From: Marinomonas posidonica_A
GTDB lineage: Bacteria; Pseudomonadota; Gammaproteobacteria; Pseudomonadales; Marinomonadaceae
Assembly (NCBI RefSeq): GCF_043643765.1
Contig: NZ_JBHZSP010000014.1
Span: forward strand, 25,536 to 89,535
Direction of reading: 5' to 3'
DNA: 64,000 nucleotides
The notes below the pieces were generated by a model, which saw only the letters and a program-made list of their open reading frames with translations, was not told the origin of the DNA and did not search any database. Of this stretch, positions 36,899 to 46,159 are shown one piece after another (position 1 is the stretch's first letter; each line of letters opens with the position of its first letter). The position numbers and the translations under genes were made by a program.

Positions 36899-36910
36899 GC
36901 TGATCACAAC

Positions 36911-36949
36911 CGACAAAAACAAAAAAAGCGATGGCATTCACCATCGCTT
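36911..36949 (-). terminator. Terminator of gap
   Basis: On the minus strand AAGCGATGG pairs with CCATCGCTT, loop of six, followed by TTTTTTTGTTTTTG. It lies 32 bases after the gap stop. Confidence 0.9.
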
Positions 36950-36980
36950 CCTGAATATCTAATGGTCAGTTAATGACTCA

Positions 36981-38354
36981 TTATGCCGCCTTGTCTTCCA
37001 ATAGCAGCGCTTTAGAGAACTGACCCAACGCCAACTTTTCCATCAAGCGAACCACTTGGCAGCTGTAGCCGTACTCATTGTCGTACCAGACATACAAGGT
37101 CGCTTGGTTGCCGCGCACCTTAGTAGACAAAGAATCCAAAATACCTGCTTGTTGAGAGCCAATGAAATCAGAACTCACAGCATCGGCTTCTTCACTGAAG
37201 CCAATTTGACCGGCTAATTCAGCGCTGTTAGAAGCGGCTTTTAACAAGGCATTAATTTCGTCTACTGACGTGCCCGCTTTAAGATTCAAGCTCAATACAG
37301 CAATAGACACATTAATGACAGGAACACGAATCGCACTGCCACTCAATTTACCTTCTAGTGACGGAATGGCTTTTGATACTGCTTTAGCAGCACCCGTTTC
37401 AGTCATCACCATGTTCATACCGGCTGCGCGGCCACGACGATCACCTTTATGAATGTTATCAATCAAATTCTGATCATTGGTGTAAGCATGAACCGTTTCA
37501 ACGTGACCAGACTCAATACCAAACTTGTCTTCTAACACGGACAAAATAGGCGTGATGGCATTGGTCGTACAGGATGCTGCAGAGACAATCTTATCTTCTT
37601 CCGTGAGATCAGAGTCATTCACACCAAACACAACATTCTTCATTGATTTGCCAGGCGCGGTAAGCACAACACGCTCAATGCCAGGGCGATTCAAATGCAC
37701 ACTTAAACCATCGTGATCGCGCCAGCGGCCCGTATTATCAACCAACAAGGCTTTTTCAATGTTGTAAGCCGTGTAATCAACTTCTGCCGGATCCGATGCG
37801 TAAATGATTTTAACCGCATTGCCATTAATCATTAACACTTGATTCGCTTCATCCGCCTTTACAATACCGTCATAAGCACCATGAACTGAATCGTATTTAA
37901 GCAAACTAGCGCGTTTCGCTAAATCATTTGGTCCAGCATTTCGCACCACGATCGCAGCCAACTTCATGCCTGGTGTCGTATGCCCAAGCGCACACATGCG
38001 ACGTGCAAGCAAACGACCAATACGACCAAAGCCATATAGCACGACAGGCACTTCAGTACCATCAGAAGGCTGAGCGGCTAACATAGAGGTTAAATCAGCT
38101 TGCGCTAACAAGTCCTCTAGTTCCACACTCGTTTGAAGCAGTTCGCTGGCATACAATTCTTCTAACACACTATAGACTTGCACTAGATCTAACTCAGAAT
38201 GTTGATCAAAAATTGCCATTAATCCTGTTACAGAATCCGCCATCAGAGTGTTACCTGCTAGCTGAACTTTAATGGATTTTTCACGGCCAAGTTTACCAAG
38301 AAGTGGAATCATGGATTCTACTTGCGAGAGAGATTGTAACCAAGTGCTTGTCAT
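36981..38354 (-). CDS. gap: Glyceraldehyde-3-phosphate dehydrogenase, long form with N-terminal extension
   Basis: A 457-residue enzyme. The NAD(P)-binding motif VVLYGFGRIGRLLARRM starts only at about residue 104; ordinary Gap starts there at residue 1. The first 100 residues are a helical extension. The catalytic Cys is in SAASCTTNAITPILSVL (Cys262) with the His in ETVHAYTNDQ; the C-terminal family end is VWYDNEYGYSCQVVRL. Similar long forms are common in marine gammaproteobacteria and pseudomonads; whether it favours NADP or gluconeogenesis cannot be read here. It is monocistronic. Confidence 0.9.
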   Translation of the reverse strand: MTSTWLQSLSQVESMIPLLGKLGREKSIKVQLAGNTLMADSVTGLMAIFDQHSELDLVQVYSVLEELYASELLQTSVELEDLLAQADLTSMLAAQPSDGTEVPVVLYGFGRIGRLLARRMCALGHTTPGMKLAAIVVRNAGPNDLAKRASLLKYDSVHGAYDGIVKADEANQVLMINGNAVKIIYASDPAEVDYTAYNIEKALLVDNTGRWRDHDGLSVHLNRPGIERVVLTAPGKSMKNVVFGVNDSDLTEEDKIVSAASCTTNAITPILSVLEDKFGIESGHVETVHAYTNDQNLIDNIHKGDRRGRAAGMNMVMTETGAAKAVSKAIPSLEGKLSGSAIRVPVINVSIAVLSLNLKAGTSVDEINALLKAASNSAELAGQIGFSEEADAVSSDFIGSQQAGILDSLSTKVRGNQATLYVWYDNEYGYSCQVVRLMEKLALGQFSKALLLEDKAA

Positions 38355-38614
38355 GTTGTGCTCCCAAATGACGCTGTCGTATCAATATGGGCGCAGTCTA
38401 CCGCCAGTTTTGAGCAAAAACAAATTGTAAGAAGACTACGAAAAGTCTTTAAAATCCGTAATTTAGGGGATTATTTTATAGAAATAACGAAATATAAAAG
38501 AAGAGTTAGAAACTTTACTACAGAAGCAAAGCATTGAAGCGAAAAATTAACAAATCCAACTCATTATGTTGTAAATTAGCAACGAAAATAGACAGGAAAT
38601 TTCATCAATTATTT

Positions 38615-38944
38615 TTACAAATGACGTTTTCTTTCCGCCAAAATACCCAACAAACAAAAACACGCCAGTACCAATACAGGGCGATACATTAAATCCACTT
38701 GCGTGATCCCCCAATACACCAAGGGCTGAGTCCACAACGTCAGCAAACCATAACCAAAGGTACACATAAGAATAAAGGCGGCAATGCGCGCGATAAAAAT
38801 CCACGAAGACACCAAGCGTTTAAGGTAACCATTAATACGATCACCATAAATCACCAAACAGGTGGCAACCAATGCCAAAGCAACATCCTGTAAGTGCGGT
38901 TGCAAGAAGTGCGCTAAGCGCAGATTGAGGTCGAGAATAAACAT
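38615..38944 (-). CDS. DUF3392 membrane protein
   Basis: A 109-residue protein with three hydrophobic helices (about 20-38, 45-70, 80-100). The pattern AHFLQPHLQDVALALVATCLVIYGDRINGYLK fits DUF3392, a family of unknown function in gammaproteobacteria. It follows the exported-protein gene at 25 bases on the same strand, so the two are probably one transcript. Confidence 0.75.
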   Translation of the reverse strand: MFILDLNLRLAHFLQPHLQDVALALVATCLVIYGDRINGYLKRLVSSWIFIARIAAFILMCTFGYGLLTLWTQPLVYWGITQVDLMYRPVLVLACFCLLGILAERKRHL

Positions 38945-38969
38945 AGATTGATTTACTGCTAGGTCAAGA

Positions 38970-39518
38970 CTAATTATTACGAGACAGGGATTCTACATCA
39001 ATTCGCCCTGAGCTCTGAATGACTTTAGGACGCTCATCCACATACATGACCGATACATCGACACTGGTATTGTTTAAATGAATCTTTGTATAGTCCTTGA
39101 GTCGCCATTCCACGTCACCAAGACCATTATCCAGACGCCCAGAACTTGGCGTACCGTACTTCTTCAGCAATAAATCGCCTAAAGCACGGCGCTGACGGCT
39201 GCTTTTCACCACGCCAGAAAGTAACGCCTGCACTAAATACCCAGACTCGTTACTCTGTATGGTTAAATCGGTCACACCTAGAATCCCCTCAGGACCAAGG
39301 CTGTAACTTTGCATGCCATCTTGATATGAGGGATAACTTTCTACCCCCATGGATTTTAGTTGTTCACCCAAATCTGACAATTTCAGATTATTAAAGGGCA
39401 AACCAAACAATTCTGACTGGCCAGATACTCGTGCGGTGCTAGCCTGAGTATTCGCCCATAATTGCTGTGACACCAAAACAAATAAGGCGAGGATACAAGA
39501 AGTAATCACCCTAGGCAT
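38970..39518 (-). CDS. Exported protein of unknown function
   Basis: A 182-residue protein with a signal peptide (MPRVITSCILALFVLVSQQLWA, cleavage likely after Ala22). The mature part has a two-fold alternating pattern (GLPFNNLKLSDLGEQLKSMG; GVESYPSYQDGMQSYSLG), perhaps a small alpha/beta fold. No cysteines that would indicate a lipoprotein. I do not recognise a family. It lies 25 bases before the DUF3392 gene, so a shared envelope role is possible. Confidence 0.7.
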   Translation of the reverse strand: MPRVITSCILALFVLVSQQLWANTQASTARVSGQSELFGLPFNNLKLSDLGEQLKSMGVESYPSYQDGMQSYSLGPEGILGVTDLTIQSNESGYLVQALLSGVVKSSRQRRALGDLLLKKYGTPSSGRLDNGLGDVEWRLKDYTKIHLNNTSVDVSVMYVDERPKVIQSSGRIDVESLSRNN

Positions 39519-39647
39519 GAATCTATCCCTACATACATCGATATTCCACTTTTGCCGTCAAAAACGAGCAAACCTGATATATAATACAACACGAATCGCT
39601 CCAACAACTCAAGGAGCACAGACAGTTTATTTTATTTGAGGTAATAC

Positions 39648-40259
39648 ATGGCACTCGTTATTGGCATCACTGGGGTATCTGGCAGTGGAAAAAGTCGACT
39701 TTGCTCCCTGCTAGCAGAAGGACAAGATTCAAAGATCACTGTTCTTTGCCAAGACAGCTTTTATAATGGCTGCGGCAGCATAGACCCGGATGTCTATAAC
39801 TTTGACGACTTAAATTCATTGGATCTAGAGAGCCTAACCTTGGCGATTCACAACTGTAAGAATCGTCAGCAACCAAATGAGATCCCAGTCTACGATCACT
39901 CTCAACACAAACGCATTGGCTATCGTAATTTAGAGCCAACTCACATAGTCCTAGTTGAAGGCCACATGATGTTTCAAGATCCTGGCATTCGCGATGCTGT
40001 GGATTATCTATTGTTTGTTGATACGGATATGGACATCGCCATCGTACGTCGCTTAAAACGAGACATCGCTGAGCGAGGCCGAGATGTAAACGAAGTCACC
40101 AGCCGCTACATGCGTCATGTTCGTCAAGCCTCCATCAAAACAATCGGTATTCGCGACAAAGCGGACTTTATTATCCCCAATAATAAAAGCTTCACCAATG
40201 CAGCCAATTTATTACGCAGCCACATTGACTTCTTACTCAAAGAAAAAGGCGCTAAATAG
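39648..40259 (+). CDS. udk: Uridine kinase
   Basis: A 203-residue P-loop kinase phosphorylating uridine and cytidine in the salvage pathway. Walker A is GITGVSGSGKSRLCSLLA; CQDSFYNGC matches the QDxFY segment of the family; YNFDDLNSLDLESL and the lid RRLKRDIAERGRDV complete it. The protein is slightly shorter than E. coli Udk (213) and diverges at the C-terminus, so assignment within the uridine kinase-like group is reasonable rather than certain. The stop codon lies inside the terminator stem. Confidence 0.82.
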   Translation: MALVIGITGVSGSGKSRLCSLLAEGQDSKITVLCQDSFYNGCGSIDPDVYNFDDLNSLDLESLTLAIHNCKNRQQPNEIPVYDHSQHKRIGYRNLEPTHIVLVEGHMMFQDPGIRDAVDYLLFVDTDMDIAIVRRLKRDIAERGRDVNEVTSRYMRHVRQASIKTIGIRDKADFIIPNNKSFTNAANLLRSHIDFLLKEKGAK

Positions 40260-40268
40260 CGCCTTTTT
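40243..40268. terminator. Bidirectional terminator between udk and dnaJ
   Basis: AAAAAGGCGCT / AGCGCCTTTTT, an 11-bp perfect stem with an AAAT loop. It includes the udk stop codon and serves the convergent dnaJ as well. Confidence 0.92.
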
Positions 40269-40293
40269 CTTTCATAGAATACGAGGGAAACTC

Positions 40294-41418
40294 TTACTTC
40301 TTAATATCATCAAAGAAACGCTTCACCCCATCAAACCAACTCTTTTGCTTTGGAGAGTGATTCGTACCTTCGCCCATGGTTTCAGACAATTCCGTCAATA
40401 ACTCTTTTTGGCGAGCCGTTAGATTCACTGGCGTTTCCACCACAACCTTACAGATCAAGTCACCCACTGGGCCACCACGTACCGGTTTCACACCTTTGTT
40501 ACGCAGACGGAATAATTTACCCGTTTGACACTCTGCCGTGACTTTCAAACGCACACGACCATCTAATGTCGGTACATCGATTTCGCCACCCAAAGCGGCC
40601 GTTGTGAAACTGATCGGCACTTCACAGTACAGATTCGCACCATCACGTTCAAAGATGCTGTGCGGTTTCACAGACACTTGAACAAACAAGTCGCCCGCTG
40701 GACCACCATGTGTTCCCGCTTCGCCCTCACCAGAAAGACGAATACGATCGCCCGTGTCCACACCAGCAGGGATTTTCACGTTTAGTGTTTTGTATTCTTG
40801 CTTACGGCCTTGGCCGTGACAATCTGAACAAGGATCAGAAATAACCTGACCTTGACCGTGACACTCTGGACACGTTTGCTGTACAGAGAAGAATCCCTGA
40901 GACATACGTACTTGACCAGCACCGCCACAGGTTCCACAGGTTTTAGGAGTAGACCCTTTCTTGGCACCAGAACCGTCACACGTCTCACACTCTACTAAAG
41001 TAGGAATGCGGATCTTTTCTTCACAGCCCCAAACAGCTTGTTCTAAATCAAGCTCTAGGGTGTAGCGTAGATCGGAGCCACGACGGGTACGACTTTGACC
41101 ACCGCCACCGCCGCCAAAAATATCACCAAAAACATCACCAAAGATGTCACTAAAACCACCCGCTCCAGCACCGCCAAAGCCACCAGCTTGACCATTTACA
41201 CCTTCATGACCAAAGCGGTCATAAGCCGAGCGCTTCTCTTCAGAAGACAATACCTCGTAGGCTTCCGCCAGCTCCTTAAATTTATCAAGCGCTTCTGGGT
41301 TATCTGGGTTCTTGTCTGGGTGATACTTATTCGCTAAAGAGCGATAAGCTTTTTTGATCTCTTTCTTATCCGCGCCTTTGGCTACCCCAAGAACGTCGTA
41401 ATAGTCTCTTTTGCTCAT
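40294..41418 (-). CDS. dnaJ: Chaperone DnaJ (Hsp40)
   Basis: A 374-residue co-chaperone. The J domain holds HPD (SLANKYHPDKNPDNPEAL), then a Gly/Phe-rich linker, then four CxxCxGxG zinc motifs (CETCDGSG, CGTCGGAG, CPECHGQG, CSDCHGQG). The C-terminal substrate domain follows. It stimulates the ATPase of DnaK and presents clients. ATG 41418 gives the standard MSKRDYYDVLGV start. It lies 141 bases after dnaK and is co-transcribed from the heat-shock promoters upstream. Confidence 0.97.
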   Translation of the reverse strand: MSKRDYYDVLGVAKGADKKEIKKAYRSLANKYHPDKNPDNPEALDKFKELAEAYEVLSSEEKRSAYDRFGHEGVNGQAGGFGGAGAGGFSDIFGDVFGDIFGGGGGGQSRTRRGSDLRYTLELDLEQAVWGCEEKIRIPTLVECETCDGSGAKKGSTPKTCGTCGGAGQVRMSQGFFSVQQTCPECHGQGQVISDPCSDCHGQGRKQEYKTLNVKIPAGVDTGDRIRLSGEGEAGTHGGPAGDLFVQVSVKPHSIFERDGANLYCEVPISFTTAALGGEIDVPTLDGRVRLKVTAECQTGKLFRLRNKGVKPVRGGPVGDLICKVVVETPVNLTARQKELLTELSETMGEGTNHSPKQKSWFDGVKRFFDDIKK

Positions 41419-41492
41419 CGCAGGTATTCCTGAATCGTAAAAGTCTGCATGTCTCATTTAAGCCGTAACAAGCGCTGCGGCTTAAACAGCAA

Positions 41493-41513
41493 GGCACGGT
41501 TGTAAACCGTGCC
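41493..41513. other. Hairpin in dnaK-dnaJ spacer
   Basis: GGCACGGTT / AACCGTGCC, a 9-bp perfect stem with a three-base loop, without T-run. Further small stems (AGCCG/CGGCT and GCCTCG/CGAGGC-like) surround it. It may be an mRNA processing or stability element lowering dnaJ relative to dnaK. Confidence 0.5.
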
Positions 41514-41559
41514 CGCCATCGCTTGCCTCGCAATGAGGCGGTTTCATCAGAATCGACGA

Positions 41560-43479
41560 TTATTTTTTATCGTCTTTTACTTCTTCAAATTCCGCATCAA
41601 CTGCATCGTCTTGCTGAGGTTGTGCTTGTTCAGCACCTTCCGCAGCACCGGCAGCGGCTTCTGCATCAGCGTACATCTTCTGAGCCAATGAACCAGACGC
41701 TTGCGTCAAGGCATTGGTTTTCTCTTCGATCTTCTCTTTATCGTTAGACGTTAGCGCCTCTTCCAATTCAGAGATTGCTGTTTCGATTGCCGTTTTCTCT
41801 TCTTCAGTCGCTTTATCACCTGCGTCTGCAAGTGTCTTACGAGTCGCGTGGATCATGCCGTCAGCTGTGTTGCGAACTTGTACAAGCTCTTCAAACTTAC
41901 GATCTTCTTCCGCGTTCGCTTCCGCGTCCTGTACCATTTTCTCGACTTCTTCATCGCTTAAGCCAGAAGATGCCTTGATCACGATAGACTGCTCTTTACC
42001 CGTTGCTTTGTCTTTCGCAGACACACTCAAGATACCGTTCGCATCGATGTCGAAACTTACTTCGATTTGTGGCACACCACGTGGTGCTGGCGGAATATCT
42101 GCCAAGTCGAAACGACCGAGTGATTTGTTCTGTGCCGCTTGCTTACGCTCACCCTGCAAAGCGTGGATAGTTACTGCATTCTGGTTGTCTTCCGCTGTCG
42201 AGAAAGTTTGTGATTTCTTAGTCGGAATCGTGGTGTTCTTCTCAATCAAGGTCGTCATCACACCACCCATTGTCTCGATACCTAGAGACAAAGGCGTCAC
42301 GTCTAGAAGAAGAACGTCTTTTACGTCACCAGCCAATACCGCACCTTGAATAGACGCACCAATCGCAACCGCTTCGTCTGGGTTCACATCTTTACGAGGC
42401 TCTTTGCCGAAGAATTCAGTCACTTTAGATTGAACCAAAGGCATACGAGTCTGACCACCAACCAAGATAACTTCGTCGATATCAGAAGCCGATAGATCTG
42501 CATCTTTCAATGCTTGACGGCAAGGCTCTAGAGACTTAATCACCAACTCTTCAACCAAGGCTTCTAACTTAGAACGCGTCAATTTCACGTTCAAGTGTTT
42601 AGGACCCGTCGCATCCGCTGTAATGTATGGCAAGTTCACTTCTGTTTGAGAAGAAGAAGACAACTCAACTTTGGCTTTCTCACCCGCTTCTTTTAGACGC
42701 TGTAGTGCTAATGGATCGTTGTGTAGATCGATACCAGTGTCTTTCTTAAACTCAGCCGCCAAGAATTCGATCACACGCATGTCGAAATCTTCACCACCTA
42801 GGAAAGTGTCACCATTCGTCGACAATACTTCGAACTGTTTCTCACCATCAACATCCGCAATCTCGATGATAGAGATATCGAATGTACCACCACCAAGGTC
42901 ATAAACCGCGATCGTAGAATCGCCTGAGTTCTTATCTAGGCCGTATGCCAACGCCGCCGCTGTTGGCTCGTTGATAATACGTTTAACATCTAGACCAGCG
43001 ATTTTACCCGCGTCTTTTGTTGCTTGGCGTTGAGAATCGTTGAAGTAAGCCGGTACAGTAATAACCGCTTCTGTAACGCTTTCACCTAGGTAATCTTCTG
43101 CTGTCTTTTTCATTTTCTTCAAGACTTCTGCAGATACTTGAGGTGGTGCTTTCTTTTCACCTTTGACTTCGACCCAAGCATCACCATTTTCTGCAGAAAT
43201 AATCTTGTACGGCACCATAGAGATGTCTTTTTGTACTACATCATCTTGGAAACGACGACCGATCAAACGCTTTACCGCAAACAAAGTGTTGGTTGGGTTC
43301 GTCACTGCTTGACGTTTTGCAGATTGACCCACTAATACTTCACCGTCTTCAGCAAAGGCCACAATCGAAGGTGTTGTACGATCGCCTTCCGCATTTTCAA
43401 TTACACGCGCTTTTTCACCATCAAGAACAGCAACACAAGAGTTTGTTGTCCCTAAGTCGATACCAATGATTTTACCCAT
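41560..43479 (-). CDS. dnaK: Chaperone DnaK (Hsp70)
   Basis: A 639-residue chaperone. The N-terminal ATPase has IGIDLGTTNSCVAVLDG, VPAYFNDSQRQATKDAGKIA and YDLGGGTFDISIIEI; the substrate domain has DVTPLSLGIETMGGVMT and the acidic C-terminus ends in DDAVDAEFEEVKDDKK, the EEVKDDK signature of bacterial DnaK. ATG 43479 follows a GGAGAG site; the longer frame begins with TTG and is not used. Order grpE-dnaK-dnaJ is typical, and a sigma-32 promoter lies just upstream. Confidence 0.98.
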   Translation of the reverse strand: MGKIIGIDLGTTNSCVAVLDGEKARVIENAEGDRTTPSIVAFAEDGEVLVGQSAKRQAVTNPTNTLFAVKRLIGRRFQDDVVQKDISMVPYKIISAENGDAWVEVKGEKKAPPQVSAEVLKKMKKTAEDYLGESVTEAVITVPAYFNDSQRQATKDAGKIAGLDVKRIINEPTAAALAYGLDKNSGDSTIAVYDLGGGTFDISIIEIADVDGEKQFEVLSTNGDTFLGGEDFDMRVIEFLAAEFKKDTGIDLHNDPLALQRLKEAGEKAKVELSSSSQTEVNLPYITADATGPKHLNVKLTRSKLEALVEELVIKSLEPCRQALKDADLSASDIDEVILVGGQTRMPLVQSKVTEFFGKEPRKDVNPDEAVAIGASIQGAVLAGDVKDVLLLDVTPLSLGIETMGGVMTTLIEKNTTIPTKKSQTFSTAEDNQNAVTIHALQGERKQAAQNKSLGRFDLADIPPAPRGVPQIEVSFDIDANGILSVSAKDKATGKEQSIVIKASSGLSDEEVEKMVQDAEANAEEDRKFEELVQVRNTADGMIHATRKTLADAGDKATEEEKTAIETAISELEEALTSNDKEKIEEKTNALTQASGSLAQKMYADAEAAAGAAEGAEQAQPQQDDAVDAEFEEVKDDKK

Positions 43480-43523
43480 CGTTTGTCTCTCCAATAAATT
43501 CGTTTATAACAAGGTTACTTCTG

Positions 43524-43552
43524 TATTTGGGTACGCTTAAACACTTTTCAAG
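43524..43552 (-). promoter_or_regulatory. Sigma-32 promoter of dnaK
   Basis: On the minus strand CTTGAAA (43552-43546), 14 bases, CCCAAATA (43531-43524). The heat-shock consensus is CTTGAAA-N11-16-CCCCATNT. It lies 45 bases ahead of the dnaK ATG. Confidence 0.75.
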
Positions 43553-43581
43553 CGTCCAGTGTCAAAAAAATGACGGTCACA

Positions 43582-44160
43582 TTATGCGGCGCTTGAAACC
43601 ACGACCATTGCAGGTCTCAACAGACGACCATGCAAGGTATAACCCTTCTGAACAACGTCCATAACAGTGTTTGGTTCTAGCTCAGGGTTTGGCACCATCG
43701 TCATCGCTTGATGCAACTCAGGGTTGAAGGGTTCGCCGTGTGGATCAACGGCTTTCACTTCAAAACGCGCTAGGGTTTCAAGCAAATCTTTTAACGTAAG
43801 CTCAACGCCTTCTCGAACCGGATCCGCTTCCCCCGTGTCGGCCGCAGAAGCAAGAGCACGTTCTAGGTTATCCGCGACGTTAACGATGGCTTTGGCAAAT
43901 TTCTCTAAACCAAACTTATGCGCTTTTTCAACGTCCTGTTCCGCACGGCGACGAACGTTTTGTGCGTCCGCTTGGGCACGAAGAGCCGCTTCTTTATACT
44001 GGGCTACTTCTTCCAACGCTTTCGCAAGTTCGTCGTTTTCAGCTTCCGCTTCTAACAGCTCAGCTTCTGGCTCTAATAGCTCTTCCACTGCTTCGTTTTT
44101 TGCTTCACTGTTCAAATCTTGCTCCGCCTCTTGATTAGGATTTTTTTGCTGATCACTCAT
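43582..44160 (-). CDS. grpE: Nucleotide exchange factor GrpE
   Basis: A 192-residue protein. An acidic, helical N-terminus (residues 1-75) with long coiled coil precedes the GrpE core: ALRAQADAQNVRRRAEQDVEKA, KFAKAIVNVADNLERAL and the beta domain VDPHGEPFNPELHQAMTMV, VVQKGYTLHGRLLRPAMVVVS. It releases ADP from DnaK. It is first in the heat-shock operon, with its own sigma-32 promoter. Confidence 0.96.
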   Translation of the reverse strand: MSDQQKNPNQEAEQDLNSEAKNEAVEELLEPEAELLEAEAENDELAKALEEVAQYKEAALRAQADAQNVRRRAEQDVEKAHKFGLEKFAKAIVNVADNLERALASAADTGEADPVREGVELTLKDLLETLARFEVKAVDPHGEPFNPELHQAMTMVPNPELEPNTVMDVVQKGYTLHGRLLRPAMVVVSSAA

Positions 44161-44205
44161 TGTTTAACTCCAAATAACAGAAACTATTCTTTCTCTGTGG
44201 TGGGT

Positions 44206-44233
44206 ATATGGGGACGGCTTTTTACCTTTCAAC
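44206..44233 (-). promoter_or_regulatory. Sigma-32 promoter of grpE
   Basis: On the minus strand GTTGAAA (44233-44227), 13 bases, then CCCCATAT (44213-44206), an exact match to the heat-shock -10 consensus. It lies about 46 bases before grpE. recN is divergent, so this promoter does not serve it. Confidence 0.85.
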
Positions 44234-44344
44234 ACTAAGACCGCATTAAATTTAAGGAATTAATTCCACACCTGCCACTTGTCAAAAAACAACCAAATAC
44301 TGTATAAATAACCATATAAAAATTTTCTCTTTGTGGAGCCAACT

Positions 44345-46015
44345 ATGCTAACCAGCATCGCAATATCCAACTTTGCTATTGTGGAGTCCTTGGAGCTTGA
44401 GTTTAAACAAGGTATGACCGTCATTTCTGGAGAAACCGGCGCAGGCAAATCCATCATGGTGGATGCCCTATCTCTGTGCTTAGGAGACAGAACCGATGCC
44501 GGAGTCGTTCGCCACGGAGAAAAAAAAGCCGACATTTCCGCCAGCTTTGATATTCAAGACTACCCGCATGTTCATCAATGGCTGGAGGAAAGAGATCTGG
44601 AACAAGAGCAACACTGCATACTGCGCCGTGTCATTAGCAAAGAAGGCCGCTCTAAAGCCTACATAAATGGCCGCCCTTGCACCTTGAGCGACCTCAAAGA
44701 AGTGGGTGGCCAGTTAGTCGACATACATGGCCAACACGAACACCAGTCGCTTCTAAAGAAACACGCACAACGCCAACAGCTCGACGAATATGGTCAACTC
44801 ACTGAACTAAGCAAGCAAGTTCAACTGCAATACCAAGTATGGCGTCAATTAAAAGACGAACTGTTCGCCAAACAGAATCAGTCAGCCGAGCAAGACGCGA
44901 AGATTCAGTTATTGTCGTATCAAGCACAAGAACTCGAACAGCTTGATCTAAAAGAAGGGGAAATTGAGTCCTTGGAGCAAGAGCAAACGTTTCTTTCCAA
45001 CATTGCGGACTCTCAGGTCAAAGCCTACCAAGCCAGCAATTTACTCGCAGACAACGAAGAAGGCAGCATCTGCTCTTTACTCAACCAAGCCATTCACAGT
45101 GCCAGTCAAATTACCCCTCCGACACAGGAGTTGGAAAGTGCACTAGAAATGATGAACGCTGCACTCATTCAAGCACAAGAAGCGACGGACAGTCTCCGTC
45201 ATTACCAAGACACTCTTGAACAAGACCCTGAGCGCTTAACCAGTGTCGAAAATCGCTTATCTGATATTTATGACACAGCACGCCGCCATAAATGCTTACC
45301 CGAAACCCTCATCTCATTACGAGAATCGGTTGAAGGAGAATTGTCTAAACTGCAAGGCGGAGAAGAAAGCCTAGAAGCACTCAAAGAAAAAGAAGAATTA
45401 GCCTATGAAAAGCTCACCGCTTTAGCGACCAACCTAACAGAACAACGCATTAGCACCAAAGACGAATTGGCGAAAAAGGTTGAAGAACAGATTCACGGTT
45501 TAGGCATGCCTCATGCCCGTTTCTATATTCAATGCCAACCACTCAATCAAGTCACTGCCAATGGCTTTGAAGACATCGAATACATGATTGCTTCCAACCC
45601 AGGCCAACCCGCTCAACCGCTTCGCAAAGTGGCTTCTGGCGGTGAATTGTCACGGATTAGTTTGGGTATTCAAGTGGTCACCGCCCACACCTCAACCATA
45701 CCAACTTTAGTCTTTGACGAAGTCGATGTCGGCATCAGTGGTGGCATTGCCGAAGTCGTTGGGCGCATGTTGCGTTCTGTTGGTCAACGCGGCCAAGTGT
45801 TCAGCGTGACGCACTTAGCGCAAGTGGCCGCACAAGGGCATCAACATTTACAGGTGAGCAAAAAAGTCGTTAATGAAGCCACCTCATCTGAGGTCAAAGT
45901 GTTGAAAGAGCAAGACCGAACGCAAGAAATCGCTCGTTTACTTGGCGGGCTTGAGTTAACAGAACAAACACTCGCTCACGCTCGAGAAATGCTCAGTAAT
46001 GTGCAGCTGCAGTAA
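44345..46015 (+). CDS. recN: DNA repair protein RecN
   Basis: A 556-residue SMC-like ATPase for recombinational repair of double-strand breaks. Walker A is ISGETGAGKSIMVDAL, followed by a long coiled coil, the ABC signature KVASGGELSRISLG and Walker B LVFDEVDVGISGG. ATG 44345 follows GGAG at six bases and gives the usual MLTSIAISNFAIVESLELEF. In E. coli recN is SOS-regulated; I do not see a good LexA box in the 180 bases ahead of this copy. Confidence 0.96.
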   Translation: MLTSIAISNFAIVESLELEFKQGMTVISGETGAGKSIMVDALSLCLGDRTDAGVVRHGEKKADISASFDIQDYPHVHQWLEERDLEQEQHCILRRVISKEGRSKAYINGRPCTLSDLKEVGGQLVDIHGQHEHQSLLKKHAQRQQLDEYGQLTELSKQVQLQYQVWRQLKDELFAKQNQSAEQDAKIQLLSYQAQELEQLDLKEGEIESLEQEQTFLSNIADSQVKAYQASNLLADNEEGSICSLLNQAIHSASQITPPTQELESALEMMNAALIQAQEATDSLRHYQDTLEQDPERLTSVENRLSDIYDTARRHKCLPETLISLRESVEGELSKLQGGEESLEALKEKEELAYEKLTALATNLTEQRISTKDELAKKVEEQIHGLGMPHARFYIQCQPLNQVTANGFEDIEYMIASNPGQPAQPLRKVASGGELSRISLGIQVVTAHTSTIPTLVFDEVDVGISGGIAEVVGRMLRSVGQRGQVFSVTHLAQVAAQGHQHLQVSKKVVNEATSSEVKVLKEQDRTQEIARLLGGLELTEQTLAHAREMLSNVQLQ

Positions 46016-46072
46016 TATTTTTAATAAGAACCTCATCATCAGCCAGTAAATTTCTACCAAGTAGACAGCAAA

Positions 46073-46103
46073 AAGGGCTTAAACCCTAAAAGTTTAAGCC
46101 CTT
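46073..46103. terminator. Terminator between recN and fur
   Basis: AAGGGCTTAAAC pairs perfectly over 12 bases with GTTTAAGCCCTT. A second hairpin CCTTTG/CAAAGG follows directly. It lies between convergent genes and probably serves both. Confidence 0.82.
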
Positions 46104-46159
46104 CCTTTGCTCACAAAGGAAGCCACCGTTAAGAGGCACCCTTCGCTATTGCTCTGTGG

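Noticed and set aside
41714..42349. 211-codon open frame on the plus strand opposite dnaK
   Set aside because: It is exactly antisense to a strongly conserved gene, has Ser/Ala-rich composition typical of reverse frames, and no ribosome site.
43724..44134. 136-codon plus-strand frame opposite grpE
   Set aside because: Shadow of grpE; composition is low-complexity Ser/Ala and no family pattern is present.
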